Shown here in pieces: positions 1 to 8,015 of a stretch of DNA of 42,282 nt. Under the pieces are notes generated by a model. That model searched no databases and was not told the DNA's origin. It saw nothing but the letters and a program-made list of their open reading frames with translations. The first letter of the stretch is position 1. The number at the start of each line of letters is the position of its first letter. The position numbers and the translations under genes are program-made. Source of the stretch: Verrucomicrobiota bacterium (GTDB taxonomy: Bacteria; Verrucomicrobiota; Kiritimatiellia; SS1-B-03-39; UBA6053); assembly GCA_020831635.1 (NCBI GenBank), contig JAFIGC010000035.1, forward strand, positions 1 to 42,282. The letters run 5' to 3'.

Positions 1-57
1 CCAAGCCCGAATCCCCAAGCACCAAGCCCCACGCTCCACGCCCCCAACCCCCGGAAT
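1..57. repeat. degenerate 7-bp tandem repeat
   Basis: Splitting the first bases into sevens gives about seven consecutive units close to CCAAGCC (CCAAGCC, CGAATCC, CCAAGCA, CCAAGCC, CCACGCT, CCACGCC, CCCAACC). The array may continue left of the window. Other 7-bp arrays of different sequence occur near 13236, 37206, 40380 and 42129. Confidence 0.6.
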
Positions 58-60
58 CTC

Positions 61-363
61 ATGAAAAAATGCCCTTATTGCGCCGAGGAAGTTCAGGACG
101 AAGCCATTAAATGCAAACACTGTGGTGAATTCCTGCCCTCCGATGCCCGTGGTCCTCACGCTGGCTCCGGCGTCCCTCCGAAAAGGCTGACCCGCTCCAT
201 CAGGGATCGCCAGATCTGCGGTGTTTGCGGCGGTTTTGCCGAGCACCTTTCCATGGACCCCACCCTGATGCGCATCCTCTTTGTGCTCGTCACCCTTGGC
301 ACCGGCATCCTCCCCGGCATCATCGCGTATATCATTTTTGCCATGATCATTCCCGAAGCGTGA
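61..363 (+). CDS. zinc-ribbon / PspC-domain membrane protein
   Basis: A 100-residue protein. Residues 1-25 form a short zinc ribbon with two CxxC pairs (KCPYCAEE and KCKHCGEF). Residues 40-98 match a PspC domain: a basic start (RLTRSIRDRQICGVCGGFAEHL), then a hydrophobic helix around residues 70-97 that ends in a proline and acidic C-terminus. PspC proteins are small inner-membrane proteins linked to envelope stress sensing; fusions of a zinc ribbon to PspC are common in many phyla. There is no psp operon around it, so a regulatory role here is only inferred. The preceding bases are a heptamer repeat, with no clear ribosome binding site except a weak GGAA. The family call is firm; the role is not. 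Confidence 0.85.
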   Translation: MKKCPYCAEEVQDEAIKCKHCGEFLPSDARGPHAGSGVPPKRLTRSIRDRQICGVCGGFAEHLSMDPTLMRILFVLVTLGTGILPGIIAYIIFAMIIPEA

Positions 364-426
364 GCGTCCGCCGCTTCGATTGCGGTTCAATATTGACTCA
401 AACGTTGAGGACGTTAGAGGGTTGGT

Positions 427-2046
427 ATGATGAAAAATAACTGCTTGCCATTCTTTTTTTCGCACGCGCGGGTCTGTTTGGGGTCTGTTGCGGTTTTCTT
501 TGTCGCTTGCGTCATTCGGGTGAATGCGGAGGTGCCTCGGGACAATCCGGTGATGGCGCGGTACGGGGAGGAGACCCCGGCGTGGATTCAGACGCTTCCC
601 TGGGATCGGGTGGTGTCGGTGGCCGACATGGCGGGGGAGAGTGACGGGGAACGATATGAGGCGGCGCGCCGGGAGGTGGAGGCCGCCGGGGGCGGGGTGG
701 TTTATTTTCCGCCCGGTGTCTATCAGTTTACCGAGTCATTGCTCATGGGGGACGGGGTGATTTTGCGGGGGGCACCGCCGGAGGAGGGAGAAGATGGCTT
801 GGTGTGGCACACGCGCTTTGAATTTCCCCGCTACGAAGCGGTGCGGGAAGGGGAGGGCACGCCGGTCGATACCGCGTTCAAGCACATCCGGCTCGCGGAG
901 CCGTCCACGGACAGCCGTCTGGGGGTGGCGCATATCGCCATCAATCTTGGGCATATTCACTTTGGTCACGGGGCCGAATTCGCGACAGGCACGGATCGCT
1001 TTGTATTTGGCTGCGAATTGCGCAACACGGCCTACATCGATCGTGGCGTTCCGGATGCGAACTACGATCAGAAGCCCTGGCAGCGGTGGACGCAGCGGCA
1101 TCGGGCCGCCATTCACGTGAATGCGGAGGAGAACCTGTTTGTGGCGGGGAATCGGGTGCCGGAGTCCGGTGAGGCGAATTTCGAGATGCCGGGGTATGTG
1201 GTGCATCGTCCGCTGGGCATTCACAGTCAGGCCTTTCGGTTGGGTCAGCACCGGAGCGAGGCGGTGGAATTGGAAGAGATCGCCTTTGATTACGACAACC
1301 GTCCGGGGATTTACGCGAACAGTCAGCCCATCGGCCCTCCGCAGTCCTCGCCGGAGGCCCTCGGCACCCCGGAAAGTCATCCCCACGGGTTTCGCAAGGG
1401 AACGGTGATACGGGACAATTACATTTTCGCGACCGGGCGCACCGCCATTTCCTTTGCCGGGGACGGGGTGTTGTGTTTGGACAATACCATTCGCTTCGCC
1501 GAGAACGTGTATCGTCCGACCACCACCGGTCGGGTGACCTCCGACGGCAGCGCCACCAACGACAATCGGGCCGTGCGGATGCACGGGTATCGGTGGACGG
1601 TGCAGGGCACGGATTTCGAGGTCTACAAAAACAGGTCCTTCAATCGCGGGCAATGGATCAATGACGGGGAGGGGTTGATGCACGAGCGGCACACCAACAG
1701 CGAGATTCGCGACAGCCGCCTGATCGAAAACCGGGGCAATGCCTACCTCTGCATGTGGCGGGTGCCGATTCGGGGGTTGGAGATTCGCGGGAACGTGATG
1801 GATGCCGATTCCTCCATTGGCGATATCGTGGTGCTGGGGCATCACAGTCATGGCGGCGTGACCCTGCAGGGAATCGTGATCGAGGACAATGTCACCCGCG
1901 GACGCGGGATATCGGTCACCGGAGGCGAAGCGGACAATGACGTGTTGATCCGCGGGAACCGCCACGAAGGCGAAAACGGACGCATTCGCAATACCGCCGG
2001 GGCGCGGCTGGAAGGAAACGAGGGTTACGAGATCGAAGAAGAGTAA
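427..2046 (+). CDS. secreted right-handed beta-helix (pectate-lyase-fold) protein
   Basis: 539 residues. The N-terminus has basic and hydrophobic stretches with a likely signal peptidase I site near residue 34 (VNA before EVP), so export is expected. From about residue 60 it reads like a pectate-lyase-3/beta-helix protein: a glycine-rich GGGVVYFPPGVYQF segment, typical of the first coils of such folds, then repeated short strands with Asn turns (IRDNYIF, IRGNVM, IEDNVT, IRGNR) up to the C-terminus. Such proteins often bind or cleave polysaccharides, but no catalytic residues were identified, so the substrate is unknown. ATG codons lie at 427 and 430 after a GAGGG-like ribosome site. It is followed, 9 bp later, by a convergent VOC gene. 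A second, unrelated-looking beta-helix protein lies at 34893-37010. Confidence 0.8.
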   Translation: MMKNNCLPFFFSHARVCLGSVAVFFVACVIRVNAEVPRDNPVMARYGEETPAWIQTLPWDRVVSVADMAGESDGERYEAARREVEAAGGGVVYFPPGVYQFTESLLMGDGVILRGAPPEEGEDGLVWHTRFEFPRYEAVREGEGTPVDTAFKHIRLAEPSTDSRLGVAHIAINLGHIHFGHGAEFATGTDRFVFGCELRNTAYIDRGVPDANYDQKPWQRWTQRHRAAIHVNAEENLFVAGNRVPESGEANFEMPGYVVHRPLGIHSQAFRLGQHRSEAVELEEIAFDYDNRPGIYANSQPIGPPQSSPEALGTPESHPHGFRKGTVIRDNYIFATGRTAISFAGDGVLCLDNTIRFAENVYRPTTTGRVTSDGSATNDNRAVRMHGYRWTVQGTDFEVYKNRSFNRGQWINDGEGLMHERHTNSEIRDSRLIENRGNAYLCMWRVPIRGLEIRGNVMDADSSIGDIVVLGHHSHGGVTLQGIVIEDNVTRGRGISVTGGEADNDVLIRGNRHEGENGRIRNTAGARLEGNEGYEIEEE

Positions 2047-2055
2047 ATCCGACGA

Positions 2056-2466
2056 TTACCAGTCCACATGGCAATCCTTGCCGGTGAGCTGACGGCTTTC
2101 GGGGGTGTATTCCTGAAATTCGATGTCGATGCCGTTGGGGTCGGTGCACCAGAATTGATGACTGCCATCCGCGCCCATTTTCCGTCCGCGGGTTTCCACC
2201 CCGGCGGCCTGTAGCGAGGATTCCAAGGCGGCAATGTCCAAGGTTTGCAGACAGAAATGCTTGATGTCTCCCTGCACGACCGATCCCTCTCCCCGGACAA
2301 AGCATTCCAAAAAGGTCTGCTTGCCCGCATGAAAATAACATCCGATCTTTTCGTCTTTTTTGAGGAAATGGAAGGTGACCTCGAGTCCGAGGATTTCGTG
2401 GTAAAACCGGACCGTGGCCTCCAAATCGGGGGTGTTGAAGCAGACGTGGGCAAGTTGGTGGATCAT
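2056..2466 (-). CDS. VOC / glyoxalase-like metalloprotein
   Basis: 136 residues, one complete VOC (glyoxalase/bleomycin-resistance/dioxygenase) fold with two beta-alpha-beta-beta-beta halves. It starts with HQLAHVCFNTPDLEATVRFY and the first half continues FYHEILGLEV. The second half has KHFCLQT and ends with WCTDPNGIDIEFQEYTP, the usual DPDGN-x-IE-type end of glyoxalase I-like proteins. Putative metal ligands are the His of LAHV, the His of IKHFC and the Glu of IEFQE. Members bind a divalent metal and act on small substrates such as methylglyoxal adducts, but the substrate cannot be read from the sequence. It is a lone gene, convergent with the beta-helix gene. Confidence 0.85.
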   Translation of the reverse strand: MIHQLAHVCFNTPDLEATVRFYHEILGLEVTFHFLKKDEKIGCYFHAGKQTFLECFVRGEGSVVQGDIKHFCLQTLDIAALESSLQAAGVETRGRKMGADGSHQFWCTDPNGIDIEFQEYTPESRQLTGKDCHVDW

Positions 2467-2772
2467 GGGGGGGCTTTCGCGGTTGGGGAGGGGACAAAAT
2501 ACCGGGTGGTTCCGACGTTGGCATGATCCTTCGGCGGTGTCAAACCTTCAGACCGTCATATCATGATTTTGGGCTAAAACCCCCGCCTCCCCGTATTTTA
2601 TGAACAGGAGGACGCGGAGGGCGCAGAGGGGAAATGAGGATTGGGTGAGGAATACGTCCTCCAGTCGTAATCTAAAACTGAATGCTCTCTGGGGGGAGTG
2701 CGACCCCGTTGGCATCGGCAAATGGGGGTGGGATGCAGTTCCCCGGGGCGTTGCCGCCGGGCTGACGGGTTG

Positions 2773-2866
2773 GACCCCGTTGGGGTCAATGGGGAATGTC
2801 GAATTTTGAGTGACGAATGTCGAATGATTCCCCCGCCCGAAGCCGCATCCCAACGGGATGCCACTC
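2773..2866. repeat. 94-bp interspersed repeat, copy 1
   Basis: A 94-bp unit that recurs at 4532-4625 with only about four mismatches. It starts with GACCCCGTTGGGG and ends with CATCCCAACGGGATGCCACTC, so its ends are imperfect inverted repeats and the 3' end is itself a hairpin. It also contains the internal duplication GAATGTCGAA / CGAATGTCGAA. It looks like a small palindromic (REP- or MITE-like) element without coding capacity. Confidence 0.8.
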
Positions 2867-2900
2867 GTCAGCCGGGGGTGAAACCCCTGGACCATGTGCC

Positions 2901-2935
2901 CCCACCCGAACCCGCATCCCAACGGGATGCCACTC
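2901..2935. repeat. partial copy of the 94-bp repeat (3' hairpin only)
   Basis: Only the terminal hairpin part (CCCGCATCCCAACGGGATGC then CACTC) of the unit at 2773-2866 is present, about 70 bp downstream of the full copy. Confidence 0.65.
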
Positions 2936-2991
2936 TTCCCGGTTGCCCCGCACTTGGTATGGCGAGCTTGCGAGATGCCGTTTCTATCCGC

Positions 2992-3037
2992 TTCCGAGAC
3001 TCGGAATCCGAAATTCAAAGCCTTCCGACACTCGGAA
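2992..3037. repeat. pair of TTCCGA-N3-TCGGAA palindromes
   Basis: Two 15-bp palindromes, TTCCGAGACTCGGAA (2992-3006) and TTCCGACACTCGGAA (3023-3037), start 31 bp apart. The same arrangement, with 32-bp spacing, lies inside the methyltransferase gene at 32714-32760. Confidence 0.7.
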
Positions 3038-3207
3038 CGGACTCAAAAACGTCAGACACGCGCACCCTTGCTCTACCCAAGCGCTGGTGCTGGCAACTGC
3101 AAAGCAAGTCGTATTGGGCACTGTTGTGTACGATTCATTTTTCTGGAAAGTGCATTGCCATAAAACCTTGGTTGAAGTAATCAGGTTTTTGTGAGAGTAA
3201 CGGACTT

Positions 3208-4506
3208 ATGACCCTTTCACGCAAAATTATTCTGGGTGTTTTCCTCTTTTTTGTTTTCCTGTTGTTGCCGCTGGGGCTGTTGATGTTGCCCATTTGGGAC
3301 GGTCCGCTTCCCGATGATGCCGACATGATGGTGCCGGTTCGCGAGATTCCGGAAGAAGAGAACGCCTACGCCCTCTACTTGGAGGCTTATGAAAAACTTG
3401 ATATGCCCGATGGGAATGTCCTTGGAAAGTGGGTGCAGAATCCCGATGCGCATCTGGAGGAGATCCAGGCCGAGCTGACCTCAAATGCGGAGAGTTTTGA
3501 GTGGGTGGAGCAGGGGATTCGCCGCGGGGATTATCAGCCACCCTTTGATCCGGAGCTTGCTTATGGGGTTGCAGAAGTCCTTGAGTTGGGAAGGTCACTT
3601 TCCATTTTTGCCCGCGTGGCCCCAACACCCGGGGAACGGATGGCGTTTGCCCGCACCTTGTCGGATTTCACAAAATCTTATGCACGCACCGAAGGGCCTT
3701 TGATTATCGGGCTCATTCGAAATGCGGTTGAAACCTTCGCACACGAAGCTTTTCGAGTCAGTGCCCGAAATCCTGACATCCCCACCGAAGATTTGGGCGA
3801 TCTCCTGGAACGCATAAAACCTCTGGGCCCCCGTTCTCAACAACTTGAGCGGGGGTACCCGTTGGAGTACCAATATTTTATCAGGGAATTTGAAGCCGAT
3901 GAAATGGAAATGTTGAATAGGACATTGGGGAAATCCCGGACTTCCGGATTTTGGGTCTCCGTGGGATTTTTATACCAACCCAACAATACCCGCCGACTGG
4001 TTCTGGACATCTTCCGAGCCCGTATGGATCACCTCGAAGAAGATTTCGGACGGGGTCCGGTCCCGATCCAGGAGCTTTTGGAGTATGAATTGGAATACCT
4101 CCCCCAATGGAACCCACGGTTTTGGTTCAATCGTACCGGGCGTACCTTTGCCATGGAATATCACAAGAACATGAATGTCGAGGAGCGATTTCTACGTTCA
4201 CAGGCTGATCATGCGGCCACCTTGCTGATATTGGCCCTGAATCTCTGGCACCATGAACACGGAGAATTGCCCGAGCGCCTCGAAGAATTGGTGCCGGAAT
4301 TCCTCGCGGAGATTCCTGCGGATCCTTATGACGGGGAGCCCTTCCGCTACAACCGGGAACGGGCCCGCATTTATGCGCTCGGGGAAAACCTCACGGATTA
4401 TGGCGGGTCCGCGAGATCGACGGCAAGAACAAAAGCCAGACGCACCGCCGAGGATTTTGTTTACGGGATTTTTGAGGAAATTGATTTTTTCGCTGATTCA
4501 CCTTAA
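3208..4506 (+). CDS. membrane-anchored protein of unknown function
   Basis: 432 residues. Residues 7-28 are one hydrophobic segment (LGVFLFFVFLLLPLGLLMLP) after a basic start, so the protein is probably anchored with the bulk outside the cytoplasm. The rest is acidic, helix-rich and has no motif I can name. The last quarter reads HEHGELPERLEEL followed by LAEIPADPYDGEPFRYNRE. This HG-x-LP ... P-x-DP-x-(D/S)G ... F-x-Y pattern is common at the C-termini of large unknown families in Planctomycetes and Verrucomicrobia, which supports the lineage guess. It sits alone between two repeat-rich gaps. The gene is intact and its function is unknown. Confidence 0.8.
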   Translation: MTLSRKIILGVFLFFVFLLLPLGLLMLPIWDGPLPDDADMMVPVREIPEEENAYALYLEAYEKLDMPDGNVLGKWVQNPDAHLEEIQAELTSNAESFEWVEQGIRRGDYQPPFDPELAYGVAEVLELGRSLSIFARVAPTPGERMAFARTLSDFTKSYARTEGPLIIGLIRNAVETFAHEAFRVSARNPDIPTEDLGDLLERIKPLGPRSQQLERGYPLEYQYFIREFEADEMEMLNRTLGKSRTSGFWVSVGFLYQPNNTRRLVLDIFRARMDHLEEDFGRGPVPIQELLEYELEYLPQWNPRFWFNRTGRTFAMEYHKNMNVEERFLRSQADHAATLLILALNLWHHEHGELPERLEELVPEFLAEIPADPYDGEPFRYNRERARIYALGENLTDYGGSARSTARTKARRTAEDFVYGIFEEIDFFADSP

Positions 4507-4531
4507 TCCAGCAACACACAAAGAGGAGTGC

Positions 4532-4625
4532 GACCTCGTTGGGGCCAATGGGGAATGTCGAATTTTGAGTGACGAATGTCGAATGATGCCCCCGCCCGAA
4601 GCCGCATCCCAACGGGGTGCCACTC
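4532..4625. repeat. 94-bp interspersed repeat, copy 2
   Basis: Same unit and length as 2773-2866 with about four substitutions, placed 26 bp after the end of the 3208-4506 gene. The two copies flank that gene in the same orientation, so recombination between them could delete it. Confidence 0.8.
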
Positions 4626-4667
4626 TTCCCGCCCCCGCGACACACAATTCACGTTCCGAGATTGAGA

Positions 4668-5059
4668 GCAGCCGCGAATGGCACGAACTTTAGGGCTGCT
4701 GAAGTCTGGAGTGCATCTCGATTTTGTAAGATTTGCGGGCCGAAGGTCCGCGCCAATACCAGCCCAGTCCGTCGGAACGACGGGCTGGGTTTCAGGAACA
4801 AAACAAGGGCGGCGGGCCGAAGGTCCGCCCAGATCAAAAGACCGCATGACCTTGAAAGAAAGGATGTTGTTCGCATCCGTTGATCTGTGCTGACTTTCAG
4901 CCCGCATTCAATTTCCCAAAATCCTCAACCCAGCCCGAGCACGCTTCGCGGCTCGGACTGGGCTGGTATTTGCTCGGGCCTTCGGCCCGAAAATGGAACC
5001 GAAATCACCGATATTTCTCTTGAAACACTCCTTAAGTTAGTGCCACTCAGAGCTGCCGC
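4668..5059. repeat. large imperfect inverted repeat (about 390 bp, non-coding)
   Basis: The two outer ends match in inverse orientation: GCAGCCGCGAATGGCACGAA (4668) against the complement of TTAGTGCCACTCAGAGCTGC (to 5056). Inside, AATACCAGCCCAGTCCG (about 4755-4771) is the exact inverse of CGGACTGGGCTGGTATT (about 4957-4973), next to CGGGCCGAAGGTCCGC on the left and the matching GGGCCTTCGGCCCG on the right. A further CGGGCCGAAGGTCCGC copy lies near 4815. The whole stretch from 4507 to about 5150 has no credible gene. It may be a degenerate MITE or a nested REP-like element. Confidence 0.65.
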
Positions 5060-5151
5060 TTTATCCGCTCCCCATTTTTTCTTGCAGTTGTTTCTGGTTG
5101 CTGGTATAAGGAAAATAAATCAAGTTGTCCATCAAAAAATCGAGCAAATAC

Positions 5152-5574
5152 ATGACCAAGACTCAGCCTATGAAAACCTCTACGGACATTGCTATTCTGA
5201 AACTTCTTCTGAAAGCAACTCAGAATAAAATTATGGCTTGGGAAATTGTAGACGACGACAATAGTGACCGATTTTCTTCGAAGTTGGGGGAAGATTCTTT
5301 TGAAATCGAGCTTATTTACATGCAACGTTCTTGTGGAAGGGCATCCGAAAGATCTTTGGTTGAAATTCAAGGTTCAGGTATTTGCGAAACATATTCAATC
5401 GGAACGGACGGTTACAATTTATTGATACGAATGTTGGGGGAAAATATTTTTGGTTGGAAAGAGGGGCTCGATAAATCTGAAACCAGGATGCTCAAATTGC
5501 AAAAGCGAATACAATCAACGATCACAGGGCAATTAGGAGAAAATAATGAAAATTCAACGGATGTTGCTCACTAA
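5152..5574 (+). CDS. small protein of unknown function
   Basis: 140 residues from the ATG at 5152; the frame stays open back to a TTG at 5125, and another ATG lies at 5170. No family motif was recognised. The sequence is mixed alpha/beta in look, with IALKLLL-type hydrophobic stretches but no membrane helix or signal peptide, and ends in a polar, Asn-rich tail. Local composition is clearly AT-richer than the neighbours, which suggests recent acquisition or low expression. Its 3' end overlaps the start of the small lipoprotein-like frame at 5546 by 29 bp, so the two may be translationally coupled. It is a plausible gene rather than a proven one. Confidence 0.55.
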   Translation: MTKTQPMKTSTDIAILKLLLKATQNKIMAWEIVDDDNSDRFSSKLGEDSFEIELIYMQRSCGRASERSLVEIQGSGICETYSIGTDGYNLLIRMLGENIFGWKEGLDKSETRMLKLQKRIQSTITGQLGENNENSTDVAH

Positions 5575-5680
5575 TACACTCGCCACTTTCTTTTTGTTTG
5601 GATGTGCAAGTCCGCATCGCGAAACTGGAGAATCCTGTTTTATTTCAGGGCGGAACCGGTTCCTGTTCGCACTCCCATAG
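5546..5680 (+). CDS. tiny lipoprotein-like peptide (44 aa)
   Basis: A short frame starting at ATG 5546 with a good ribosome site (AGGAGA at 5535-5540). The product starts MKIQRMLLTNTLATFFLFGC followed by ASPHRETGES. This is a basic n-region, a hydrophobic h-region and a lipobox (FGC before ASP) as in lipoproteins processed by signal peptidase II. The mature part would be only about 25 residues, so it may be a small lipoprotein such as a lysis- or entericidin-like peptide, or the start of a lipoprotein gene truncated by a stop at 5678-5680. It overlaps the end of the upstream gene. The signal is clear; the function is not. Confidence 0.5.
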   Translation: MKIQRMLLTNTLATFFLFGCASPHRETGESCFISGRNRFLFALP

Positions 5681-5702
5681 AGAACAGCTTGTTCTTAAAT
5701 AA

Positions 5703-6047
5703 ATGAAACCATCCAAGCACCCAAAAAACATCTCCTGGTTAAGAATCCTCTTACCCGTGTTCTTCCAATTGATCCTCATCGCGATCCTGGTGCCTCCTTC
5801 TGACCAACCTGTTGTGGCCTGGGTTTTCATGTCGACTTTTACCCTTCTTTTCGGGCTGTTGTTTTTCGCGATCTACGAAAAATTCAAAGGGAACGTAAGA
5901 AAAGCCCATGTGCTGACGATTCTGAATGCCACCCTTGTTTTCTGGTGGGTGCCTTTGTCGATGGGTATCTGGAATCTCGCGATGGAAATGCTGGACACGG
6001 GAAGTTTCCCTTGCATATGTCGTGGGGTTTCTGGCAAGATGCGGTGA
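5703..6047 (+). CDS. small integral membrane protein, unknown
   Basis: 114 residues with three predicted membrane helices (about 13-31, 38-59 and 69-90: ILLPVFFQLILIAILV, AWVFMSTFTLLFGLLFFAIY, VLTILNATLVFWWVPLSMGI). No family recognised. The last 15 residues (SFPCICRGVSGKMR) look atypical, whereas the -1 frame from about 5995 reads GKFPLHMSWGFWQDAVKNYT, which looks more protein-like; a single-base indel near 5995 is possible. As it stands, the stop lies 12 bp before the acyl-CoA ligase start, so the two may be co-transcribed. Confidence 0.55.
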   Translation: MKPSKHPKNISWLRILLPVFFQLILIAILVPPSDQPVVAWVFMSTFTLLFGLLFFAIYEKFKGNVRKAHVLTILNATLVFWWVPLSMGIWNLAMEMLDTGSFPCICRGVSGKMR

Positions 6048-6059
6048 AAAACTACACCT

Positions 6060-8015
6060 ATGAAAAATTCCTCCTCCAGTCGGATACTTGCTCCGCATCT
6101 TGCCGGGCTTTATCGTCAGGCCGCGGAACGCTATGAATCGCTTCCCGCCTTTGCCACCCGCAAAAAAGCGCGGGAGTGGGAGCCGATTTCTTTTCGGGAT
6201 TTATACGAACGGGGCAGGGCGCTTGCGGCGGGTTTGATTGAAATGGGGGTGGAGGCCAGGGAACCGGTGGGGGTGTTCAGCGACAATCGTCTGGAGTGGA
6301 TGATCGCCGATTATGGGATTCAACTGTGCGGCGCGGTCAATACGCCACGGGGAACCGATGTCACGGATGACGACCTCATTCATATCATCAACCAGGCCGG
6401 CATCCATGTGGCGTTTGTCGAAACCGGGGAACTGCTCGATAAAATCCATCGTCTGCGCGGGGTTCTGCCGGAGTTGCGGGAATTGATTCTGTTGCGTCCC
6501 TCTCATAAGCCCAGATCCGAAGAGCTTCTTCTGGAAGACGTCATCCGCCGGGGCTCCGAAAAGCTGGCGGAGGGGGATGACCGGGTCTCGGAACGCATGG
6601 AGGGGGTCCGGTCGGATGATCTTTTCGCTTTGATCTATACCTCGGGCACCACGGGGAAACCGAAGGGTGTGATGTTGACCCATGCCAATGTGATGTCCCA
6701 ATTGGAGGCCATCCCCTTGTCGTTGTCCTGCACCGACCGGGTCTTGTCGATCCTGCCCATCTGGCATATTTTCGAAAGGACCTTTGAAATTTATGCCATC
6801 AGCAGTGGGGCTTGCAATTATTACACCAGCCCGCGCACCCTGTCCGAGGATCTCGCCAACGTGGAACCGACGTTCATGGGGTCGGCGCCCCGGTTGTGGG
6901 AGACGCTGCATCATCGCATTCTCGCCGGAGTGAAAAAGGCCCATCCCGTGCGCCGGGGACTGTTCAGAATCGCCTATTTTCTGGGACATCACTACCACGA
7001 GTCCCGTTTCTTTTTGCGGGATCAGGATTTGCAAATGCGTCCCCCGAGGATAGTGGTTCGTATTCCCCTCAAGTGTCTGCATGCGCTGCGCATGGTTTTG
7101 CTGCTGCCTTGGTATGGATTTTTCAATGCGGCGGTGCTGGAAACCGTACGCCGTCGTGCGGGCGGCTCCCTCAAATACACGATTTCCGGCGGGGGCGCCT
7201 TGCCCGTGGAAATCGATCAGTTTTTCAATTACATCGGGATTCCGGTCTTGGAGGGGTACGGGTTGACGGAAACCTCGCCGGTGCTCGCGGTTCGTCCGGA
7301 GGGAAAACTCGTCTGCGGCACCGTGGGTCCGGTGATCCCCGGCACGGAACTGCGGTTGGTCGACCCGGAGAGCGGCAAGACCCTGTATCCCGATCCCGAA
7401 GACCCGCACGGCGGACGTACCCGCCGCGGGGAAGTTTGGGTGCGGGGTCCCCAGGTGATGAAAGGCTATTACCGTGAACCCGAACTCACCCGGAAGGTGC
7501 TGGACGAGGACGGATGGTTCCACACCGGGGACCTCGGCATGGTCACGTTTAATGACGCCTTGAAAATCCTGGGACGTTGCAAATCCACCATCGTGCTGTC
7601 CAACGGGGAGAACGTGGAACCCGAACCCATCGAAATGCGCCTTTGTCAAAGCCCCTATATCGATCAATGCATGGTGTTGGGGCAGGACCGCAAGTTTTTG
7701 GCCGCGCTCATCGTGCCCCGTCTGGAGGCCTTCGCGGAGGCCGGTTTCGTGGAAAACGCACACGCCGATTTGGTCGGGAATGAACGGGCCCGCGTGTTGA
7801 TCCAAAAAGAAATCCGAACGGCCATGGGGCAGGGACACTTCAAACGCTACGAATACGTTCGCGAATTCCGTCTCCTGCCCGAACCGTTTTCCGCCGGAGA
7901 AGAGCTGACCAATTTGTTCAAGCTCAAGCGGCACGTGATCGAGGCCAAATATGAAGAGGAGATTGCCGAACTCTTCTCGCCGCGCGCGGGATCTTCGCCG
8001 GAGGACAAGGCATGA
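6060..8015 (+). CDS. long-chain fatty acid--CoA ligase (AMP-forming, FadD15/ACSL-like)
   Basis: 651 residues with the full ANL-superfamily motif set: the P-loop LIYTSGTTGKPKGVMLTH near residue 195, the acyl-pocket/A5 motif GYGLTETSPVL near 400, GWFHTGDLG near 485, and the C-terminal lysine region (LFKLKRHVIEAKYEEE) that carries the adenylation lysine. It activates long-chain fatty acids to acyl-CoA through acyl-AMP at the cytoplasmic face of the membrane. The long insert around residues 280-350 with membrane-interacting hydrophobic and basic residues (HPVRRGLFRIAYFLGHHYH) is typical of the bacterial long-chain/ACSL-like branch rather than E. coli FadD. Its stop overlaps the symporter start (ATGA), so the two are translationally coupled. 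Confidence 0.9.
   Translation: MKNSSSSRILAPHLAGLYRQAAERYESLPAFATRKKAREWEPISFRDLYERGRALAAGLIEMGVEAREPVGVFSDNRLEWMIADYGIQLCGAVNTPRGTDVTDDDLIHIINQAGIHVAFVETGELLDKIHRLRGVLPELRELILLRPSHKPRSEELLLEDVIRRGSEKLAEGDDRVSERMEGVRSDDLFALIYTSGTTGKPKGVMLTHANVMSQLEAIPLSLSCTDRVLSILPIWHIFERTFEIYAISSGACNYYTSPRTLSEDLANVEPTFMGSAPRLWETLHHRILAGVKKAHPVRRGLFRIAYFLGHHYHESRFFLRDQDLQMRPPRIVVRIPLKCLHALRMVLLLPWYGFFNAAVLETVRRRAGGSLKYTISGGGALPVEIDQFFNYIGIPVLEGYGLTETSPVLAVRPEGKLVCGTVGPVIPGTELRLVDPESGKTLYPDPEDPHGGRTRRGEVWVRGPQVMKGYYREPELTRKVLDEDGWFHTGDLGMVTFNDALKILGRCKSTIVLSNGENVEPEPIEMRLCQSPYIDQCMVLGQDRKFLAALIVPRLEAFAEAGFVENAHADLVGNERARVLIQKEIRTAMGQGHFKRYEYVREFRLLPEPFSAGEELTNLFKLKRHVIEAKYEEEIAELFSPRAGSSPEDKA

Larger units (their letters stand above)
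2467..3207. other. gene-free, repeat-rich gap
   Basis: No convincing gene is visible in about 740 bp: the open frames here lack family motifs and run through repeats. It holds one full 94-bp repeat copy (2773-2866), a partial third copy (2901-2935) and a pair of TTCCGA-N3-TCGGAA palindromes (2992-3037). The GC-rich text around 2605-2635 (GACGCGGAGGGCGCAGAGG) resembles simple purine-rich intergenic repeats. Confidence 0.6.

Noticed and set aside
736-1965. Long open frame on the minus strand across the secreted beta-helix gene (409 codons)
   Set aside because: It is the antisense shadow of a GC-rich gene: the product is His/Pro/Gly/Arg-rich without any domain, and the plus-strand frame has a signal peptide and beta-helix repeats.
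4617-4907. Several overlapping short frames on both strands between 4.5 and 5.0 kb
   Set aside because: They lie in the nested inverted repeat and repeat unit; products are mirror-like and low in complexity.
6201-7934. 577-codon minus-strand frame across the acyl-CoA ligase
   Set aside because: Shadow of a well-supported ligase with all ANL motifs; the antisense product has no motif.
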